Origin: Albidovulum sediminis
GTDB taxonomy: Bacteria; Pseudomonadota; Alphaproteobacteria; Rhodobacterales; Rhodobacteraceae
NCBI RefSeq assembly: GCF_025380365.1
Contig: NZ_JAOCQF010000001.1
Coordinates: 1,290,245-1,354,244 of the forward strand
Direction: 5' to 3'
Length of the DNA stretch: 64,000 bases
The translations under genes were made by a program, and so were the position numbers. The notes below the pieces were generated by a model that made no database searches, was not told the DNA's origin, and was given only the letters and a program-made list of their open reading frames with translations. Numbering within the stretch: the first letter of the stretch is position 1; each line of letters starts with the position of its first letter. This document shows, in pieces, positions 7,756 through 17,041 of this stretch.

Positions 7756-7989
7756 CTAGCCGATCAGGCCGTTCTCGCGGGCGGCCTGAAGCTCATCGGC
7801 GTCGATCTCGCCCGAACCGTCCACATCGATCTGGGAAAAGAGCGGCGCGGACATGTCCGGATAGGCCGCCGTCATCTCCTCGATCGAGAAGGTGCCGTTG
7901 CCGTCGGTGTCGCTGACGGCAACCTGCGCCTGGGCGGCGGCGGCGCCAAGCGCCAGGGCGAACGACAGGGCAAGGGTGCGGAACTTCAT
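7756..7989 (-). CDS. Small exported EF-hand protein (copy 3 of 3)
   Basis: The 77-residue product has an Ala/Leu-rich signal peptide ending AQAQ and two EF-hand loops, DTDGNGTFSIEE at 27-38 and DVDGSGEIDADE at 55-66. A TTG two codons upstream would also be in frame, but AAGGAG sits correctly for the ATG at 7989. It is very similar to copy 2 through the first EF loop and the shared TAAYPDM linker. It reads away from nrdJ, whose terminator lies at 8110-8137 just upstream, so it has its own promoter. Function unknown beyond predicted Ca2+ binding outside the cytoplasm. Confidence 0.85.
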   Translation of the reverse strand: MKFRTLALSFALALGAAAAQAQVAVSDTDGNGTFSIEEMTAAYPDMSAPLFSQIDVDGSGEIDADELQAARENGLIG

Positions 7990-8109
7990 CGACAATCTCC
8001 TTCAGAACGCCGGCGCGACGGCGCCAGCCTTGGGGCAAAGATGGTCCGGGGGGCGCTGTAAGGCAATAACAGAGCGGCGGAAACCCGATAACGGGTCGGA
8101 CCTGCGGGC

Positions 8110-8137
8110 AAAAAAAGGGGGCGGGTCGCCCCGCCCC
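8110..8137 (-). terminator. Rho-independent terminator of nrdJ
   Basis: GGGGCGGG at 8118-8125 pairs perfectly with CCCGCCCC at 8130-8137 around a 4-nt loop. On the minus strand the stem is followed by seven consecutive T residues (A-run at 8110-8116 on the plus strand). It lies about 140 bases after the nrdJ stop codon and before the next leftward gene, the third EF-hand gene. Confidence 0.88.
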
Positions 8138-8276
8138 TCTCCAGGTTTCGCCGCTCAGGCTCGTCCTTCATACCGCTCGGTGTTCTCGCCTGCGGCCTGA
8201 ACGTCGTCGGGGGCGAGCGCACCCGCCCCGGAACCGCACCCCCCGCCGGCGTGACACGGCCGGGGGCTTGGATGGC

Positions 8277-11200
8277 TCAACTACACCCGCTCGTCCCGCC
8301 GCAGGTGTTGCATTTCATGCAGGTGCCGTTCCTCACCAGCGTGTAGTTCCCGCACTCGCCGCAGGGGTCGCCCTCGTAGCCCTGCATGCGGGCCTTGGTG
8401 CGGGCGTCCATGGTGACGGTGCCGGTGACGATGGCGGTGGCACCCGCCGTCGCGGCGACGGCGGTCGCGGGGACCAGCGTTGCCAGCGCGGCGATCGGGT
8501 CGCCCGCCAGCGCGGTGCCCCCCGCCCCGCCCTGCAGGACGACGAGTTCCTGCGGCAGGCGCTTTCTCAGGTAGCCGGTCGAGGAAATCGACTTGAGGAA
8601 CTCCATCGACTTCGAGGCCGCCGTCTCGCTCACCTCGGCGACGTTCACCCGGCCCTCGTCCGCCCCGCCGCCGAGGTCGTCGAAGGTCGCGCCCTGCGGC
8701 TTCACATGGGCAAGGTCGGTGCGGTCGAGGTAGCTGACCGCCAGTTCGCGGAAGATGTAGTCGAGGATCGAGGTCGCGTTCTTGATCGAGTCGTTGCCCT
8801 GCACCATCCCCGCGGGTTCGAACTTGGTAAAGGTGAAGGCGTCGACGAACTCCTCCAGCGGCACGCCGTATTGCAGGCCCACGGACACCGCGATGGCGAA
8901 GTTGTTCATCATCGCGCGGAAGCCCGCGCCTTCCTTGTGCATGTCGATGAAGATCTCGCCCAAGGAGCCGTCTTTGTATTCGCCGGTGCGCAGGTAAACC
9001 TTGTGGCCGCCGACGATGGCCTTCTGGGTGTAGCCCTTGCGCCGTTCGGGCAGCTTTTCGCGGTGGCGGCGGACGATTTCCTTCACCACGATCTTCTCGA
9101 CGATCTTCTCGGCCAGGACGGCGGCCTTTTCCTGCGCCGAGCCGGTGGCGAGGATCTCCTCCGCCTCCTCGTCGTCCTCGACCAGCGCCGAGGCGAGCGG
9201 CTGCGACAGCTTGGACCCGTCGCGGTAGAGCGCGTTGGCCTTGATGCCGAGGCTCCACGACAGTTCATAGGCCGCCAGCACATCCTCGATCGTGGCCGAG
9301 TTCGGCATGTTGATCGTCTTGGAGATGGCGCCCGAGATGAACGATTGCGCCGCCGCCATCATGGTGATGTGGCTTTCGACCGAGAGGAACCGCTTGCCGG
9401 TCTTGCCGCAGGGGTTGGCGCAGTCGAACACGTGATAGTGCTCCGGCTTCAGGTGCGGCGCCCCTTCCAGCGTCATCGTCCCGCAGACATGGTCGTTCGC
9501 CGCGTCGATCTGGGCCCGGGTAAAGCCCAGGTGCCGGAGCAGGTCGAAGGTCGGATCGGCCAGCTTTTCGGCCGGGATGCCAAGGGTTTCGCGGCAGAAG
9601 CTTTCCCCCAGCGTCCACTGGTTGAAGACAAAGCGGATATCGAAAGCCGAGGGCAGCGCCGCCTCGATCTTGGCCAGTTCCGCCGGGCCGAAGCCGTGGC
9701 CGACCAGCGCGGTGTGGTTGACGCCGGGGCAGTTGCCGAGGGAGGCATGGCCGACGGCATGGGCGACGATCTCCTCGATCTGCGCGCTGCCGTAGCCCAG
9801 CGTCTCCAGCGCCGCCGGGACGGAGCGGTTGATGATCTTGAAGTAGCCGCCGCCGGCCAGCTTCTTGAACTTCACCAGCGCGAAGTCCGGCTCGATCCCG
9901 GTGGTGTCGCAGTCCATCACCAGGCCGATGGTGCCGGTCGGCGCGATCACCGTGGCCTGCGCGTTGCGGTAGCCGTGCGTCTCGCCCAGCGCCAGCGCCT
10001 CGTCCCAGGCGGATTTCGCAAGGCCGACAAGGGTTTGATCGGGGACATTCGCGTGATCGAGCGGCACCGGCCGAACCGCCAGCGCCTCATAGCCCTCGGT
10101 CCTGCCGTAGGCAGCGGCGCGGTGGTTGCGGATCACCCGCAGCATGTGGTCGCGGTTCTGCGGGTAGGACGGGAAGGCGCCCAGCTCGCCCGCCATCTCC
10201 GCCGAGGTGGCATAGCTCACCCCGGTCATGATCGCGGTCAGCGCGCCGCAAAGCGCCCGGCCCTCGGGGCTGTCGTAGCCAAGGCCCATGTTCATCAGGA
10301 GGCCGCCGATATTGGCGTAGCCCAGGCCGAGCGTGCGGAAGTCATAGGACCGCTGGGCGATCTCCTTCGATGGGAACTGCGCCATCAGGACCGAGATTTC
10401 CAGCGTCACGGTCCAGAGCCGGGTCGCATGGACATAGCCTTCCGCGTCGAACTTGCCGCCGTGGTAGAAGGTCAGCAGGTTCATGGACGCCAGGTTGCAG
10501 GCGGTGTCGTCGAGGAACATGTATTCCGAGCAGGGGTTCGAGCCGCGGATCTGCCCGTCCGCCGGGCAGGTGTGCCAGGCGTTCACCGTGTCGTGGAACT
10601 GGATGCCGGGGTCGGCACAGGCCCAGGCGGCGTGGCCGACCTGCGCCCAGAGGTCGCGCGCCTTCACGGTCTTGGCCACCTTGCCGTCGGTGCGGCGGAT
10701 CAGTTCCCAGTCGGCATCGTCCTTCACCGCCTTGAGGAAGGCGTCGGTCACCCGAACGGAGTTGTTGGAGTTCTGGCCGGAGACCGACGCGTAGGCTTCA
10801 CTGTCCCAATCGGTGTCATAGGTCGGGAATTCGATGCTCCCGTACCCCTGCTTTGCGTAGTCGAGCACGCGCTTGACGTAGGTTTCCGGGATCATCGCGC
10901 GCTTGGCGCCGCGGATCGCGGACTTCAGACTCTCGTTCTTCGCCGGATCGACCGCGTCCTCGGTCGAGCCGTCCCACTGGCGGATCGCCGCGAAGATGTC
11001 GTTCAGCCGCGCCTCATGCGCCTTGGAGCCGGCGACGAGCGAGGCGACCTTCTGCTCCTCGATCACCTTCCAGTTCACGAAGGCCTCGATATCAGGGTGA
11101 TCCATGTCGCAGATCACCATCTTGGCCGCGCGCCGCGTGGTGCCGCCCGACTTGATCGCGCCCGCCGCGCGGTCGCCGATCTTCAGGAACCCCATCAGGC

Positions 11201-11957
11201 CCGAGGACTTGCCGCCGCCCGAAAGCCGCTCGCCCTCGCCCCTGAGCGAGGAGAAGTTGGTGCCGGTGCCGGAGCCGTACTTGAACAGCCGCGCCTCGCG
11301 GACCCAGAGGTCCATGATGCCGCCCTCGTTCACGAGGTCGTCGGCGACGGACTGGATGAAGCAGGCATGCGGCTGGGGATGTTCATAGGCCGAGTCGGAC
11401 TTCACCAGCTTGCCGGTCCTGTAGTCGACGTAGAAATGGCCCTGCCCCGGACCGTCGATCCCGTAGGCCCAGTGCAGGCCGGTGTTGAACCACTGGGGCG
11501 AGTTCGGCGCGGCCATCTGTTCGGCCAGCATGAAGCGCATTTCGTCGAAATAGGCCTCGGCGTCGGCTTCGGAGGAGAAATAGCCGCCCTTCCAGCCCCA
11601 GTAGGCCCAGGCGCCGGCTAGACGGTCGAACACCTGCTTGGCCGAAGTCTCGCCGCCGAAGCGGGTCTCTTTCGGCAAACGGGCCAGCGCGTCCTCGTCC
11701 GGGACGGAACGCCAGAGAAACTCGGGCACGCCCTTTTCGCGCACCTTCTTCAGGCAGGCCGCGACGCCGGCCTTGCGGAAATACTTCTGCGCCAGCACGT
11801 CCGAGGCGACCTGGCTCCAGCCCGCGGGAACCTCGACCGCGTCGTTGCGGAACACCACCTTGCCGTCCGGATTGCGGATCTCGGACACGGTCGTGGTGAA
11901 GGCGATCTCGGAATAGGCGCCCGCCCCCGGTTTGGTGAATCGTCTTTCGATTTTCAT
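8277..11957 (-). CDS. nrdJ: Adenosylcobalamin-dependent (class II) ribonucleotide reductase
   Basis: The 1226-residue enzyme reduces ribonucleotides to deoxyribonucleotides using a B12-derived radical and works with or without oxygen. It has [15 protein letters not shown], the [20 protein letters not shown] active-site loop, and [20 protein letters not shown] near the barrel. The C-terminal tail contains a four-cysteine zinc-ribbon-like element, [20 protein letters not shown], with further Cys for active-site re-reduction. An open frame extends upstream, but the ATG at 11957 ([20 protein letters not shown]) gives the family N-terminus. The promoter region carries two NrdR-type palindromes and a DnaA box, consistent with replication-linked control. 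A terminator follows at 8110-8137. Confidence 0.97.
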   Translation of the reverse strand: MKIERRFTKPGAGAYSEIAFTTTVSEIRNPDGKVVFRNDAVEVPAGWSQVASDVLAQKYFRKAGVAACLKKVREKGVPEFLWRSVPDEDALARLPKETRFGGETSAKQVFDRLAGAWAYWGWKGGYFSSEADAEAYFDEMRFMLAEQMAAPNSPQWFNTGLHWAYGIDGPGQGHFYVDYRTGKLVKSDSAYEHPQPHACFIQSVADDLVNEGGIMDLWVREARLFKYGSGTGTNFSSLRGEGERLSGGGKSSGLMGFLKIGDRAAGAIKSGGTTRRAAKMVICDMDHPDIEAFVNWKVIEEQKVASLVAGSKAHEARLNDIFAAIRQWDGSTEDAVDPAKNESLKSAIRGAKRAMIPETYVKRVLDYAKQGYGSIEFPTYDTDWDSEAYASVSGQNSNNSVRVTDAFLKAVKDDADWELIRRTDGKVAKTVKARDLWAQVGHAAWACADPGIQFHDTVNAWHTCPADGQIRGSNPCSEYMFLDDTACNLASMNLLTFYHGGKFDAEGYVHATRLWTVTLEISVLMAQFPSKEIAQRSYDFRTLGLGYANIGGLLMNMGLGYDSPEGRALCGALTAIMTGVSYATSAEMAGELGAFPSYPQNRDHMLRVIRNHRAAAYGRTEGYEALAVRPVPLDHANVPDQTLVGLAKSAWDEALALGETHGYRNAQATVIAPTGTIGLVMDCDTTGIEPDFALVKFKKLAGGGYFKIINRSVPAALETLGYGSAQIEEIVAHAVGHASLGNCPGVNHTALVGHGFGPAELAKIEAALPSAFDIRFVFNQWTLGESFCRETLGIPAEKLADPTFDLLRHLGFTRAQIDAANDHVCGTMTLEGAPHLKPEHYHVFDCANPCGKTGKRFLSVESHITMMAAAQSFISGAISKTINMPNSATIEDVLAAYELSWSLGIKANALYRDGSKLSQPLASALVEDDEEAEEILATGSAQEKAAVLAEKIVEKIVVKEIVRRHREKLPERRKGYTQKAIVGGHKVYLRTGEYKDGSLGEIFIDMHKEGAGFRAMMNNFAIAVSVGLQYGVPLEEFVDAFTFTKFEPAGMVQGNDSIKNATSILDYIFRELAVSYLDRTDLAHVKPQGATFDDLGGGADEGRVNVAEVSETAASKSMEFLKSISSTGYLRKRLPQELVVLQGGAGGTALAGDPIAALATLVPATAVAATAGATAIVTGTVTMDARTKARMQGYEGDPCGECGNYTLVRNGTCMKCNTCGGTSGCS

Positions 11958-12091
11958 CTCTGCCCCGTTCCTTGCGCGGCGTTCCGCCGCTTGTTTCCGT
12001 CCCATCCGGGCGACGCGTTGCAGCGTTCTTGCCCGTGCCGGACTCTCGCAAAAACCCTTCACGGCCCGCGGGAAGGCCCGCAGATCACGCG

Positions 12092-12106
12092 CCACAGCAT
12101 CTGTGG
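12092..12106 (-). promoter_or_regulatory. Candidate NrdR box, nrdJ-proximal
   Basis: The palindrome CCACAGCATCTGTGG shares the CCAC...CATCT...GTGG framework with the second box at 12134-12149. Its centre is about 42-43 bp from the centre of the other, close to four helical turns. Paired boxes on one helical face upstream of ribonucleotide reductase genes are characteristic of NrdR control. The match to the published consensus is partial, so the call is inference from position and symmetry. Confidence 0.55.
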
Positions 12107-12133
12107 CTCCGTTTTCGATTTTTTTCAGAGGCG

Positions 12134-12149
12134 CCACTACATCTAGTGG
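12134..12149 (-). promoter_or_regulatory. Candidate NrdR box, nrdJ-distal
   Basis: The 16-bp palindrome CCACTACATCTAGTGG agrees with the NrdR box core (CW-A-T-A-T-A-T-WG flanked by AC/GT) at most positions and lies about 180 bp before the nrdJ start. Read on the minus strand, a TAGATG inside it, with a TTGTGC about 19 bp upstream, could be the -10 and -35 elements. Repressor binding would then cover the promoter. Confidence 0.65.
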
Positions 12150-12364
12150 CATTCGTTCCAGCCTGCACAAACTGGCGTGTATTCGCCCCTCTGGTCAACA
12201 GCATTTTTCGTTCACGGAGGCGTTATTTTCGGTTGACGCCCGACCCTGCCGCAGGCCCCGCGGCGGGCAGGTGATTCATGCACAGCCGGTTGCCCGCGCC
12301 AGGCATCGCGAAAAGCCAAGGGAATGGCGCGCCTTGCCCCGGAATGCTCACACGTCGCGTGAAT

Positions 12365-12373
12365 TTATCCACA
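12365..12373 (+). promoter_or_regulatory. DnaA box
   Basis: TTATCCACA matches the high-affinity DnaA-box consensus TTAT(C/A)CACA exactly. It lies about 410 bp upstream of the nrdJ start codon. DnaA control of ribonucleotide reductase promoters is known in other bacteria. A nine-base match can also occur by chance, and no cluster of boxes marks this as an origin. Confidence 0.5.
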
Positions 12374-12406
12374 GGCCGGGCGGCGTCGGGCGGTGGCGGC
12401 GCGGCG

Positions 12407-12434
12407 GCCGGGAGTATTGCAAAAAGATGACAGG
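12407..12434 (+). repeat. Diverged copy of the GGAGTATT intergenic repeat
   Basis: GGCCGGGAGTATTGCAAAAA followed by GATGACAGG resembles the conserved right half of the repeats at 26567-26619 and 58335-58389 (GGAGTATTTTCGCCAGAATG then AAGG). The GC hairpin that precedes that half in the other two copies is absent here, so this copy is partial or degenerate. Confidence 0.4.
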
Positions 12435-12487
12435 GGCAGTCTTGCCCGCCCGAGGGGGCGCCACGCGCAATGGTTGCCAAGACTGCC
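12435..12487 (-). terminator. Long-armed inverted repeat 3' of tRNA-Pro, possible terminator
   Basis: GGCAGTCTTG at 12435-12444 is perfectly complementary to CAAGACTGCC at 12478-12487. The 33-nt interior can itself pair through GCCC/GGGC. On the minus strand, the direction of tRNA-Pro transcription, a run of five T residues follows about ten bases after the stem. The distance to the T-run is longer than ideal, so the terminator role is tentative. Confidence 0.4.
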
Positions 12488-12490
12488 GGT

Positions 12491-12567
12491 TGGTCGGGGC
12501 GAGAGGATTCGAACCTCCGGCCTACGGTACCCAAAACCGTCGCGCTACCAGGCTGCGCTACGCCCCG
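12491..12567 (-). tRNA. tRNA-Pro (anticodon UGG)
   Basis: On the minus strand a 77-nt cloverleaf is present. The acceptor arm CGGGGCG pairs with CGCCCCG, the D-arm lies in AGCGCAGCCTGGTAGCGC, and the anticodon stem ACGGT/ACCGT encloses the loop TTTGGGT with anticodon TGG. The T-arm contains GGTTCGAATCC. The 3' CCA is encoded. It stands alone between nrdJ and the DUF192/cold-shock pair. Confidence 0.97.
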
Positions 12568-12609
12568 ACGCACCGTCTCTAGCCGCTTGCACCGGCGATG
12601 GAAAGGACG

Positions 12610-13083
12610 TTATTCGCCGGCGCAGGGCCACAGCGCGGCGGCCTGGTCGATCGCCGGGTGGCGCAGTTCCGCGCCTTCCACGATGCCCAGGCGACGCGCA
12701 AGCCCGCCGTTGATCTCGAGCACGTACTGGATGCCGCTGCCGCCGGGAATCAGCGTCTCGTCCTGCGGCACGGCGTTTTCGTGCACCCGGGCGACGCGGC
12801 CGTCGGGCGCGACGAAGATCATGTCGAGCGGGATCAGGGTGTTCTTCATCCAGAACCCCACCTCGCGCGGGGTCTCGAAGACGAAAAGCATCCCCGCCCC
12901 CGAGGACATGCTGTCACGGAACATCAGCCCCCTGGCGCGTTCCTCGGTCGTGTCGGCAATCTCGACGCGGAAGCGGGCCTTGCCGCCGTCCCAGCGCAGC
13001 TCCGCAACATCGGGGGCGCATCCCGCGAAGGCGGGCAATGCCGCGATCGTGCCGGCAAGACCGAAAAGGAAACGTCGGATCAC
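12610..13083 (-). CDS. DUF192 family exported protein
   Basis: The 157-residue product has an N-terminal signal sequence ([20 protein letters not shown], then GC) and a DUF192 domain: [51 protein letters not shown] and ENAVPQDE. The R-G-L-M-(F/Y)-R motif and the FWMKNT segment are the family hallmarks. Translation starts at a GTG whose last bases overlap the stop codon of the upstream cold-shock gene (GTGA), so the two are coupled. The Cys after the signal sequence could be a lipidation site, but the lipobox is poor. Biochemical function is unknown for the family. Confidence 0.9.
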   Translation of the reverse strand: MIRRFLFGLAGTIAALPAFAGCAPDVAELRWDGGKARFRVEIADTTEERARGLMFRDSMSSGAGMLFVFETPREVGFWMKNTLIPLDMIFVAPDGRVARVHENAVPQDETLIPGGSGIQYVLEINGGLARRLGIVEGAELRHPAIDQAAALWPCAGE

Positions 13084-13613
13084 CGGACTTCCCTGACGCC
13101 CGCTTCCCACGAGGTGACCTGCGCGGCCATGCGCCCGCGCTTGCCCTCGATCACGCGCAGGCAGACGGCCTCGCCCGGGGCAAGGTCGGCGAACCCGGAC
13201 CGGCGCAGCACCTCGATATGGATGAACACGTCCTCGGGGCGCGAAAAGATGTTGGCAAAGCCGAAGCCCTTGGCCTTGTCGAACCACTTCACCCGCGCGG
13301 GTTCCAGCGGCAGCGCAAGGATCATGGCCATGTCGCTGTCGCCCAGATCCTCGATCGGCGGGGCGGCATCGCCTTCGGGCGGCAGGATCTCCAGGACCTC
13401 GACCGCCTGAGAGCCGCGCCCGGTGACCTGCACCATCACGGTGATGCGGGCATTGTCCGCGACAGACCCCTGCCCGAAGTTGCGAAGCACATTCGCATGC
13501 AACAGGATGTCGCCGGCGCCTTCGCTGCCGACGATGAAGCCGAACCCCTTTGCAGGATCGAACCATTTGACCCGACCCGTGACCCGTCTTGATGCGGGCT
13601 CTTGCTGCGTCAT
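13080..13613 (-). CDS. Protein with two cold-shock domains
   Basis: The 177-residue protein contains two CSD folds joined by a linker of about 35 acidic and proline-rich residues. CSD1 begins [20 protein letters not shown] (RNP1-like KGFGFI) and continues [18 protein letters not shown]2 has [17 protein letters not shown] and [15 protein letters not shown]. It is about 2.5 times the length of a single-domain Csp and should bind single-stranded RNA or DNA as a chaperone. A leader of at least 130 bases separates it from pdxH. It is translationally coupled to the downstream DUF192 gene, an arrangement I infer to be ancestral in this lineage. Confidence 0.93.
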   Translation of the reverse strand: MTQQEPASRRVTGRVKWFDPAKGFGFIVGSEGAGDILLHANVLRNFGQGSVADNARITVMVQVTGRGSQAVEVLEILPPEGDAAPPIEDLGDSDMAMILALPLEPARVKWFDKAKGFGFANIFSRPEDVFIHIEVLRRSGFADLAPGEAVCLRVIEGKRGRMAAQVTSWEAGVREVR

Positions 13614-13747
13614 TAGCGTGCCCCGTCTTGTATTTTTGGGCTTCTTTCACCGAACACCCGAAACTCGCATGGCAGCCGGTCCATTTTCAAGTCCCTTTCC
13701 AAGCGCTAACGGCAATCCTGGAATTTGCATTGCGCAAAGCGTTTCCC

Positions 13748-14353
13748 TCAGGGGTTTAGTCGATCGATGTGCCAGTCCTGCAACAAATCTGCGCGAGTCC
13801 ACCTGAACCTGTCGTGAAGACGGAAGGCGCCGTCGGCCCAGAATTCGATCTCGAGCGGGCGGATTCGATACCCGCCCCAGAAGGGCGGGCGCTTCGGGTT
13901 CGGGCCCTGTTCGGCGGTGACGCGCGCCACCTCGGCCATGAGCGCCAGGCGCGAGGACAGCGGGCGCGACTGCTGCGAGGCCCAGGCGCCAAGCCTGCTC
14001 TTGAGCGAGCGCGAGGCGTAGTAGGCGTCTGCCTGCGGCCCCTCCTCGCGGGAGACGAGGCCGCGGACGCGAATCTGCCGGCGCAGCGATTTCCAGTGCA
14101 GGACGAACGCGGCCTTTCCGGTCGCGTCGATCTCGCGCGCCTTGGCAGATCCGTAATTCGTGTAGAAGACGAAGGCATCGGCCTCGATCTCCTTCAGAAG
14201 GACCATCCGGACGTTCGGAAGGCCATCGGTATCCACCGTCGCAAGCGCGATCGCGTCGGGATCGTTCGGCTCCCGCCCTTCGGCTTCCTTCAACCACGTT
14301 CGCGCGATTGCAAAGGGATCGTTACCTGAAAACATACCGCTTCTGTCCGACAT
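13748..14353 (-). CDS. pdxH: Pyridoxine/pyridoxamine 5'-phosphate oxidase
   Basis: The 201-residue FMN flavoprotein makes pyridoxal 5'-phosphate from pyridoxamine or pyridoxine phosphate. [20 protein letters not shown] and [20 protein letters not shown] are the FMN-binding strands; [19 protein letters not shown] and [15 protein letters not shown] are the C-terminal signature. It ends with the conserved W-(H)-I-D-R-L-N-P. The ATG at 14353 follows AAAGGTGG; the upstream frame extension lacks family similarity. It is divergent from fabI across a 160-bp gap. Confidence 0.96.
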   Translation of the reverse strand: MSDRSGMFSGNDPFAIARTWLKEAEGREPNDPDAIALATVDTDGLPNVRMVLLKEIEADAFVFYTNYGSAKAREIDATGKAAFVLHWKSLRRQIRVRGLVSREEGPQADAYYASRSLKSRLGAWASQQSRPLSSRLALMAEVARVTAEQGPNPKRPPFWGGYRIRPLEIEFWADGAFRLHDRFRWTRADLLQDWHIDRLNP

Positions 14354-14514
14354 CGGCCACCTTTCTTTCGTGCCGTCGCCCGGGTCCGACCCGTTTTTCG
14401 CCGATACTCTGCACATCGCCGGGGGCGAAGCGCAAGCCCCGCCGCTACCCTTGCGGCAGTCCCGGACATGGCCTAATGGAAGGGAACGCGGAACAGGTCG
14501 CCCGGGGGACGGAG

Positions 14515-15345
14515 ATGACAACGAAGCTGATGGCAGGCAAGCGCGGCCTGATCATGGGCCTTGCGAACGACAAGTCCATCGCATGGGGAATTGCCAAGGC
14601 CGTTGCCGAGCAGGGCGCCGAACTGGCCTTTTCCTATCAGGGAGAGGCGCTGAAGAAGCGGGTCGAGCCGCTTGCCGCGGAAGTGGGATCGACCGAAATC
14701 GTCGAGTGCGACGTTGCCGACGAAGCCTCGCTCGACGCGCTCTTCGCTCATCTCGAAAAGGTCTGGGGCAAGCTCGACTTCGTGGTGCACGCGATCGGAT
14801 TTTCCGACAAGAACGAGCTGCGCGGCCGCTATGTCGACACGAGTTCGGCGAACTTCCGCATGACCATGGACATCTCGGTCTATTCCTTCACCGCCGTCTG
14901 CCGGCGCGCGGCGGCGCTGATGCCCGATGGCGGCTCGCTCCTCACGCTGACCTACTACGGCGCCGAACGGGTGATGCCGCACTACAACGTCATGGGCGTG
15001 GCCAAGGCCGCGCTTGAAGCCTCGGTGCGCTACATCGCCGAGGATCTGGGCAAGGTCGGCATCCGCTGCAACGCGATTTCGGCCGGGCCGATCAAGACGT
15101 TGGCGGCCAGCGGCATCGGCGATTTCCGCTACATCCTGAAGTGGAACGAGCTGAACTCGCCGCTCCGCCGCAACGTCAGCCAGGACGAGGTCGGCAAGTC
15201 CGCGCTCTACCTGCTCTCGGACCTCGGCTCCGGCGTGACCGGCGAGGTGCACCATGTCGACGCGGGCTATCACCTGGTCGGCATGAAGGCTGTTGACGCG
15301 CCCGACATCGACGTCGTGACCGGGCGCAAGGATGGCGGGCAATGA
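14515..15345 (+). CDS. fabI: Enoyl-[acyl-carrier-protein] reductase (NADH)
   Basis: The 276-residue short-chain dehydrogenase-type enzyme reduces trans-2-enoyl-ACP, the last step of each fatty-acid elongation cycle. It has the atypical FabI nucleotide motif [34 protein letters not shown], and the catalytic Y-x6-K as YNVMGVAK. The start [15 protein letters not shown] is the family N-terminus, with GGGGG at 14504-14508 upstream; an earlier in-frame ATG at 14476 is less likely. Its stop codon overlaps the start of the following LysE-type gene (ATGA). Confidence 0.96.
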   Translation: MTTKLMAGKRGLIMGLANDKSIAWGIAKAVAEQGAELAFSYQGEALKKRVEPLAAEVGSTEIVECDVADEASLDALFAHLEKVWGKLDFVVHAIGFSDKNELRGRYVDTSSANFRMTMDISVYSFTAVCRRAAALMPDGGSLLTLTYYGAERVMPHYNVMGVAKAALEASVRYIAEDLGKVGIRCNAISAGPIKTLAASGIGDFRYILKWNELNSPLRRNVSQDEVGKSALYLLSDLGSGVTGEVHHVDAGYHLVGMKAVDAPDIDVVTGRKDGGQ

Positions 15346-15956
15346 CGCTCGCGGCCTTCATGGTTTTTGTCGGGCTTGTCGTGTTTGCGGCGATTTCGCC
15401 AGGTCCGGCCGTGCTCATGTCTGCCCGAACCGGACTGACCGAGGGTCTGCGGACAGGTGTCATGCTGGCCATGGGGATCGGGGCTGGCGCCGTGGTCTGG
15501 GCCTCGACCGCCATGTTCGGTCTGAACCTGCTTTTCGTGGCAGCCCCCGCGCTTCTCTGGGCGCTGAAGATCGGTGGCGCCGCCTATCTCGTCTGGATGG
15601 GCTGGAAGCTCTGGCGCCTTGCGCCCGAGCCGTTCGTGACGGCCGACAGCCGGCCCGTGCCGCGTTCCGCCCTGTCGGCGTTCCGGCTTGGCCTGTTCAC
15701 CCAGCTTGCGAATCCCAAGCCGGCCGTGATGTTCTCGGCCATCTTCCTCGGCACCGTGCCCCCGGAAACCCCGCTTTGGACCTATGCCGCGCTTCTTGCG
15801 GTGATCTTCGCCTCCGAGACGCTGTGGAACACGCTGGTCGCGCGAATCTTCTCGCTCGAACGGACGCGGGCGGGCTATGTCGGCCTCAAGACCGTGATCG
15901 ACCGCGGTTTCGGCGGCCTGCTGGCAATCCTGGGACTGAAGATCGCCGCCACCTGA
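15342..15956 (+). CDS. LysE-family amino-acid/metabolite exporter
   Basis: The 204-residue membrane protein has about six transmembrane segments. The family signature is visible as [20 protein letters not shown] at the N-terminus, [15 protein letters not shown] in the third segment and [20 protein letters not shown] in the middle. The ATG overlaps the fabI stop codon by four bases, so translation is coupled to fabI. The LysE/RhtB family exports amino acids or homoserine lactone-like compounds; the substrate cannot be read from the sequence. Confidence 0.9.
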   Translation: MTLAAFMVFVGLVVFAAISPGPAVLMSARTGLTEGLRTGVMLAMGIGAGAVVWASTAMFGLNLLFVAAPALLWALKIGGAAYLVWMGWKLWRLAPEPFVTADSRPVPRSALSAFRLGLFTQLANPKPAVMFSAIFLGTVPPETPLWTYAALLAVIFASETLWNTLVARIFSLERTRAGYVGLKTVIDRGFGGLLAILGLKIAAT

Positions 15957-15967
15957 AGGAGTTTCTC

Positions 15968-16477
15968 ATGTCCGCCGACCGCCTGCCGCATGAAAAGGGG
16001 TTCCACGTTTCCTGGGACCAGATCCACCGCGACGCCCGCGCGCTGGCTTGGCGGCTGGACGGCAAGGGCCCCGACGGCGGCGCCTGGCGCGCGGTCGTCG
16101 CGATCACCCGTGGCGGCATGGCGCCGGCGATGATCGTCAGCCGCGAGCTTGACATCCGCGTGGTCGACACGATCTCGGTCAAGTCCTACAACCACCAGGC
16201 CCAGACGGCGCCGCGCGTGATCAAGGCCCCGCAGGCCGACATCATGGGCGATCAGGGCGAAGGCGTGCTGGTCGTCGACGACCTCGTCGACACCGGCAAG
16301 ACGCTGGAACTGGTGCGCAATCTATACCCCAAGGCGCATTTCGCCACCGTCTACGCCAAGCCCGAGGGGCGCGGCATGGTCGACACCTACATCACCGAGG
16401 TCAGCCAGGACACCTGGATCTTCTTCCCCTGGGACATGGCGCTGCAATACGTCGAGCCCTACCGCGGCAAGGACTGA
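15968..16477 (+). CDS. gpt: Xanthine(-guanine) phosphoribosyltransferase
   Basis: The 169-residue type I phosphoribosyltransferase salvages xanthine and guanine with PRPP. The PRPP-binding loop is [17 protein letters not shown], and [20 protein letters not shown] is the pyrophosphate-binding loop region. The C-terminal [20 protein letters not shown] is characteristic of Gpt. AAGGAG lies six bases upstream of the ATG. It follows the LysE gene by 11 bp and probably shares the fabI transcript. Confidence 0.94.
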   Translation: MSADRLPHEKGFHVSWDQIHRDARALAWRLDGKGPDGGAWRAVVAITRGGMAPAMIVSRELDIRVVDTISVKSYNHQAQTAPRVIKAPQADIMGDQGEGVLVVDDLVDTGKTLELVRNLYPKAHFATVYAKPEGRGMVDTYITEVSQDTWIFFPWDMALQYVEPYRGKD

Positions 16478-16482
16478 AGGCC

Positions 16483-16908
16483 TCAGGGATCGAGGTTCCA
16501 GGTGTAGCGGCCCGGCTGGTCCGCGTGCATGGCCACGAATTCCGCAACGTCCTGGTGGCTTTCGCAGGCCTCGCCGTCCCTGGTCCAGAACCCGAACGGG
16601 CCGGGGTGTTCGACGCACTCCGAATGGTCCCCGCCCCAATAGCGTGAACTGTCGCCGTCCACCTCGGCGTACATGTAGAAATAGGCGTTGTCGGTCTCGG
16701 CGATGATCTGGCACTCGCCCGCCCGCACGCTGTACCAGCCCTCGTTGCGCCAGTCGCTGTCGCTGCTGCCGACCGGCTGGTAGGAGACGGCCACGAAGGC
16801 ATCGTCGCTGCTGCGGTTGCAGACCTCGAGGTCGAGAAGCGCTTCGGCGGCCGCAGGCATTGCCAGCCCGAGGCTTGCTGCGCTGAGTGCGATGGTTCTG
16901 AGTGACAT
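16483..16908 (-). CDS. Exported DUF1036 protein
   Basis: The 141-residue protein begins with a signal peptide (MSLRTIALSAASLGLAMPAA then AEA) and continues LDLEVCNRSSDDAFVAVSYQ and GWYSVRAGECQIIAETDNAY, then FYMYAEVDG with a pair of Cys later (HSECVEH, GEACESH). The CN(R/K)(S/T)...V...GW..V..G.C pattern is that of DUF1036. Four cysteines suggest disulfides in the periplasm. The start is chosen to give the signal peptide; an open frame extends 22 codons upstream. It is convergent to gpt. Function unknown. Confidence 0.85.
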   Translation of the reverse strand: MSLRTIALSAASLGLAMPAAAEALLDLEVCNRSSDDAFVAVSYQPVGSSDSDWRNEGWYSVRAGECQIIAETDNAYFYMYAEVDGDSSRYWGGDHSECVEHPGPFGFWTRDGEACESHQDVAEFVAMHADQPGRYTWNLDP

Positions 16909-17041
16909 TGCGGACCCCGCGTTGGTGATCGTTGGCACACGCAAAGGATGTGCCGGAAGCCGACCTTGCGTCAACGGGCTTGCGCTGCGCCTCCGCTGCC
17001 GTCAAGGCTGTCAGCGCAACGCGACAGGACGGAGCCCCGCG

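Larger units (their letters stand above)
11958..12490. other. 533-bp intergenic region between nrdJ and tRNA-Pro
   Basis: I see no convincing gene here. It holds the nrdJ 5' untranslated region, two NrdR-like palindromes (12092-12106 and 12134-12149), a small hairpin with CCTGCC/GGCAGG arms (12245-12271), a perfect DnaA box (12365-12373), a diverged copy of the GGAGTATT repeat (12407-12434) and a long-armed inverted repeat after the tRNA (12435-12487). Parts around 12110-12240 are distinctly more A+T-rich than the surrounding genes, as expected for a promoter. I looked for a cobalamin riboswitch and could not recognise one. Confidence 0.6.

Noticed and set aside
8268-11621. Plus-strand open frame of 1117 codons opposite nrdJ
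   Set aside because: It is the antisense shadow of a strongly conserved class II reductase; the composition is Gly/Arg/His/Val-rich with no domain, as expected in high-GC DNA.
11958-12240. Possible cobalamin riboswitch upstream of the B12-dependent nrdJ
   Set aside because: I could not find the B12-box or the conserved core of a cobalamin riboswitch; the palindromes present fit NrdR control better.
12365-12373. DnaA box as part of a replication origin
   Set aside because: Only one perfect box is present, with no box cluster, no A+T-rich unwinding element and no dnaA or hemE nearby. A promoter role for nrdJ is more plausible.
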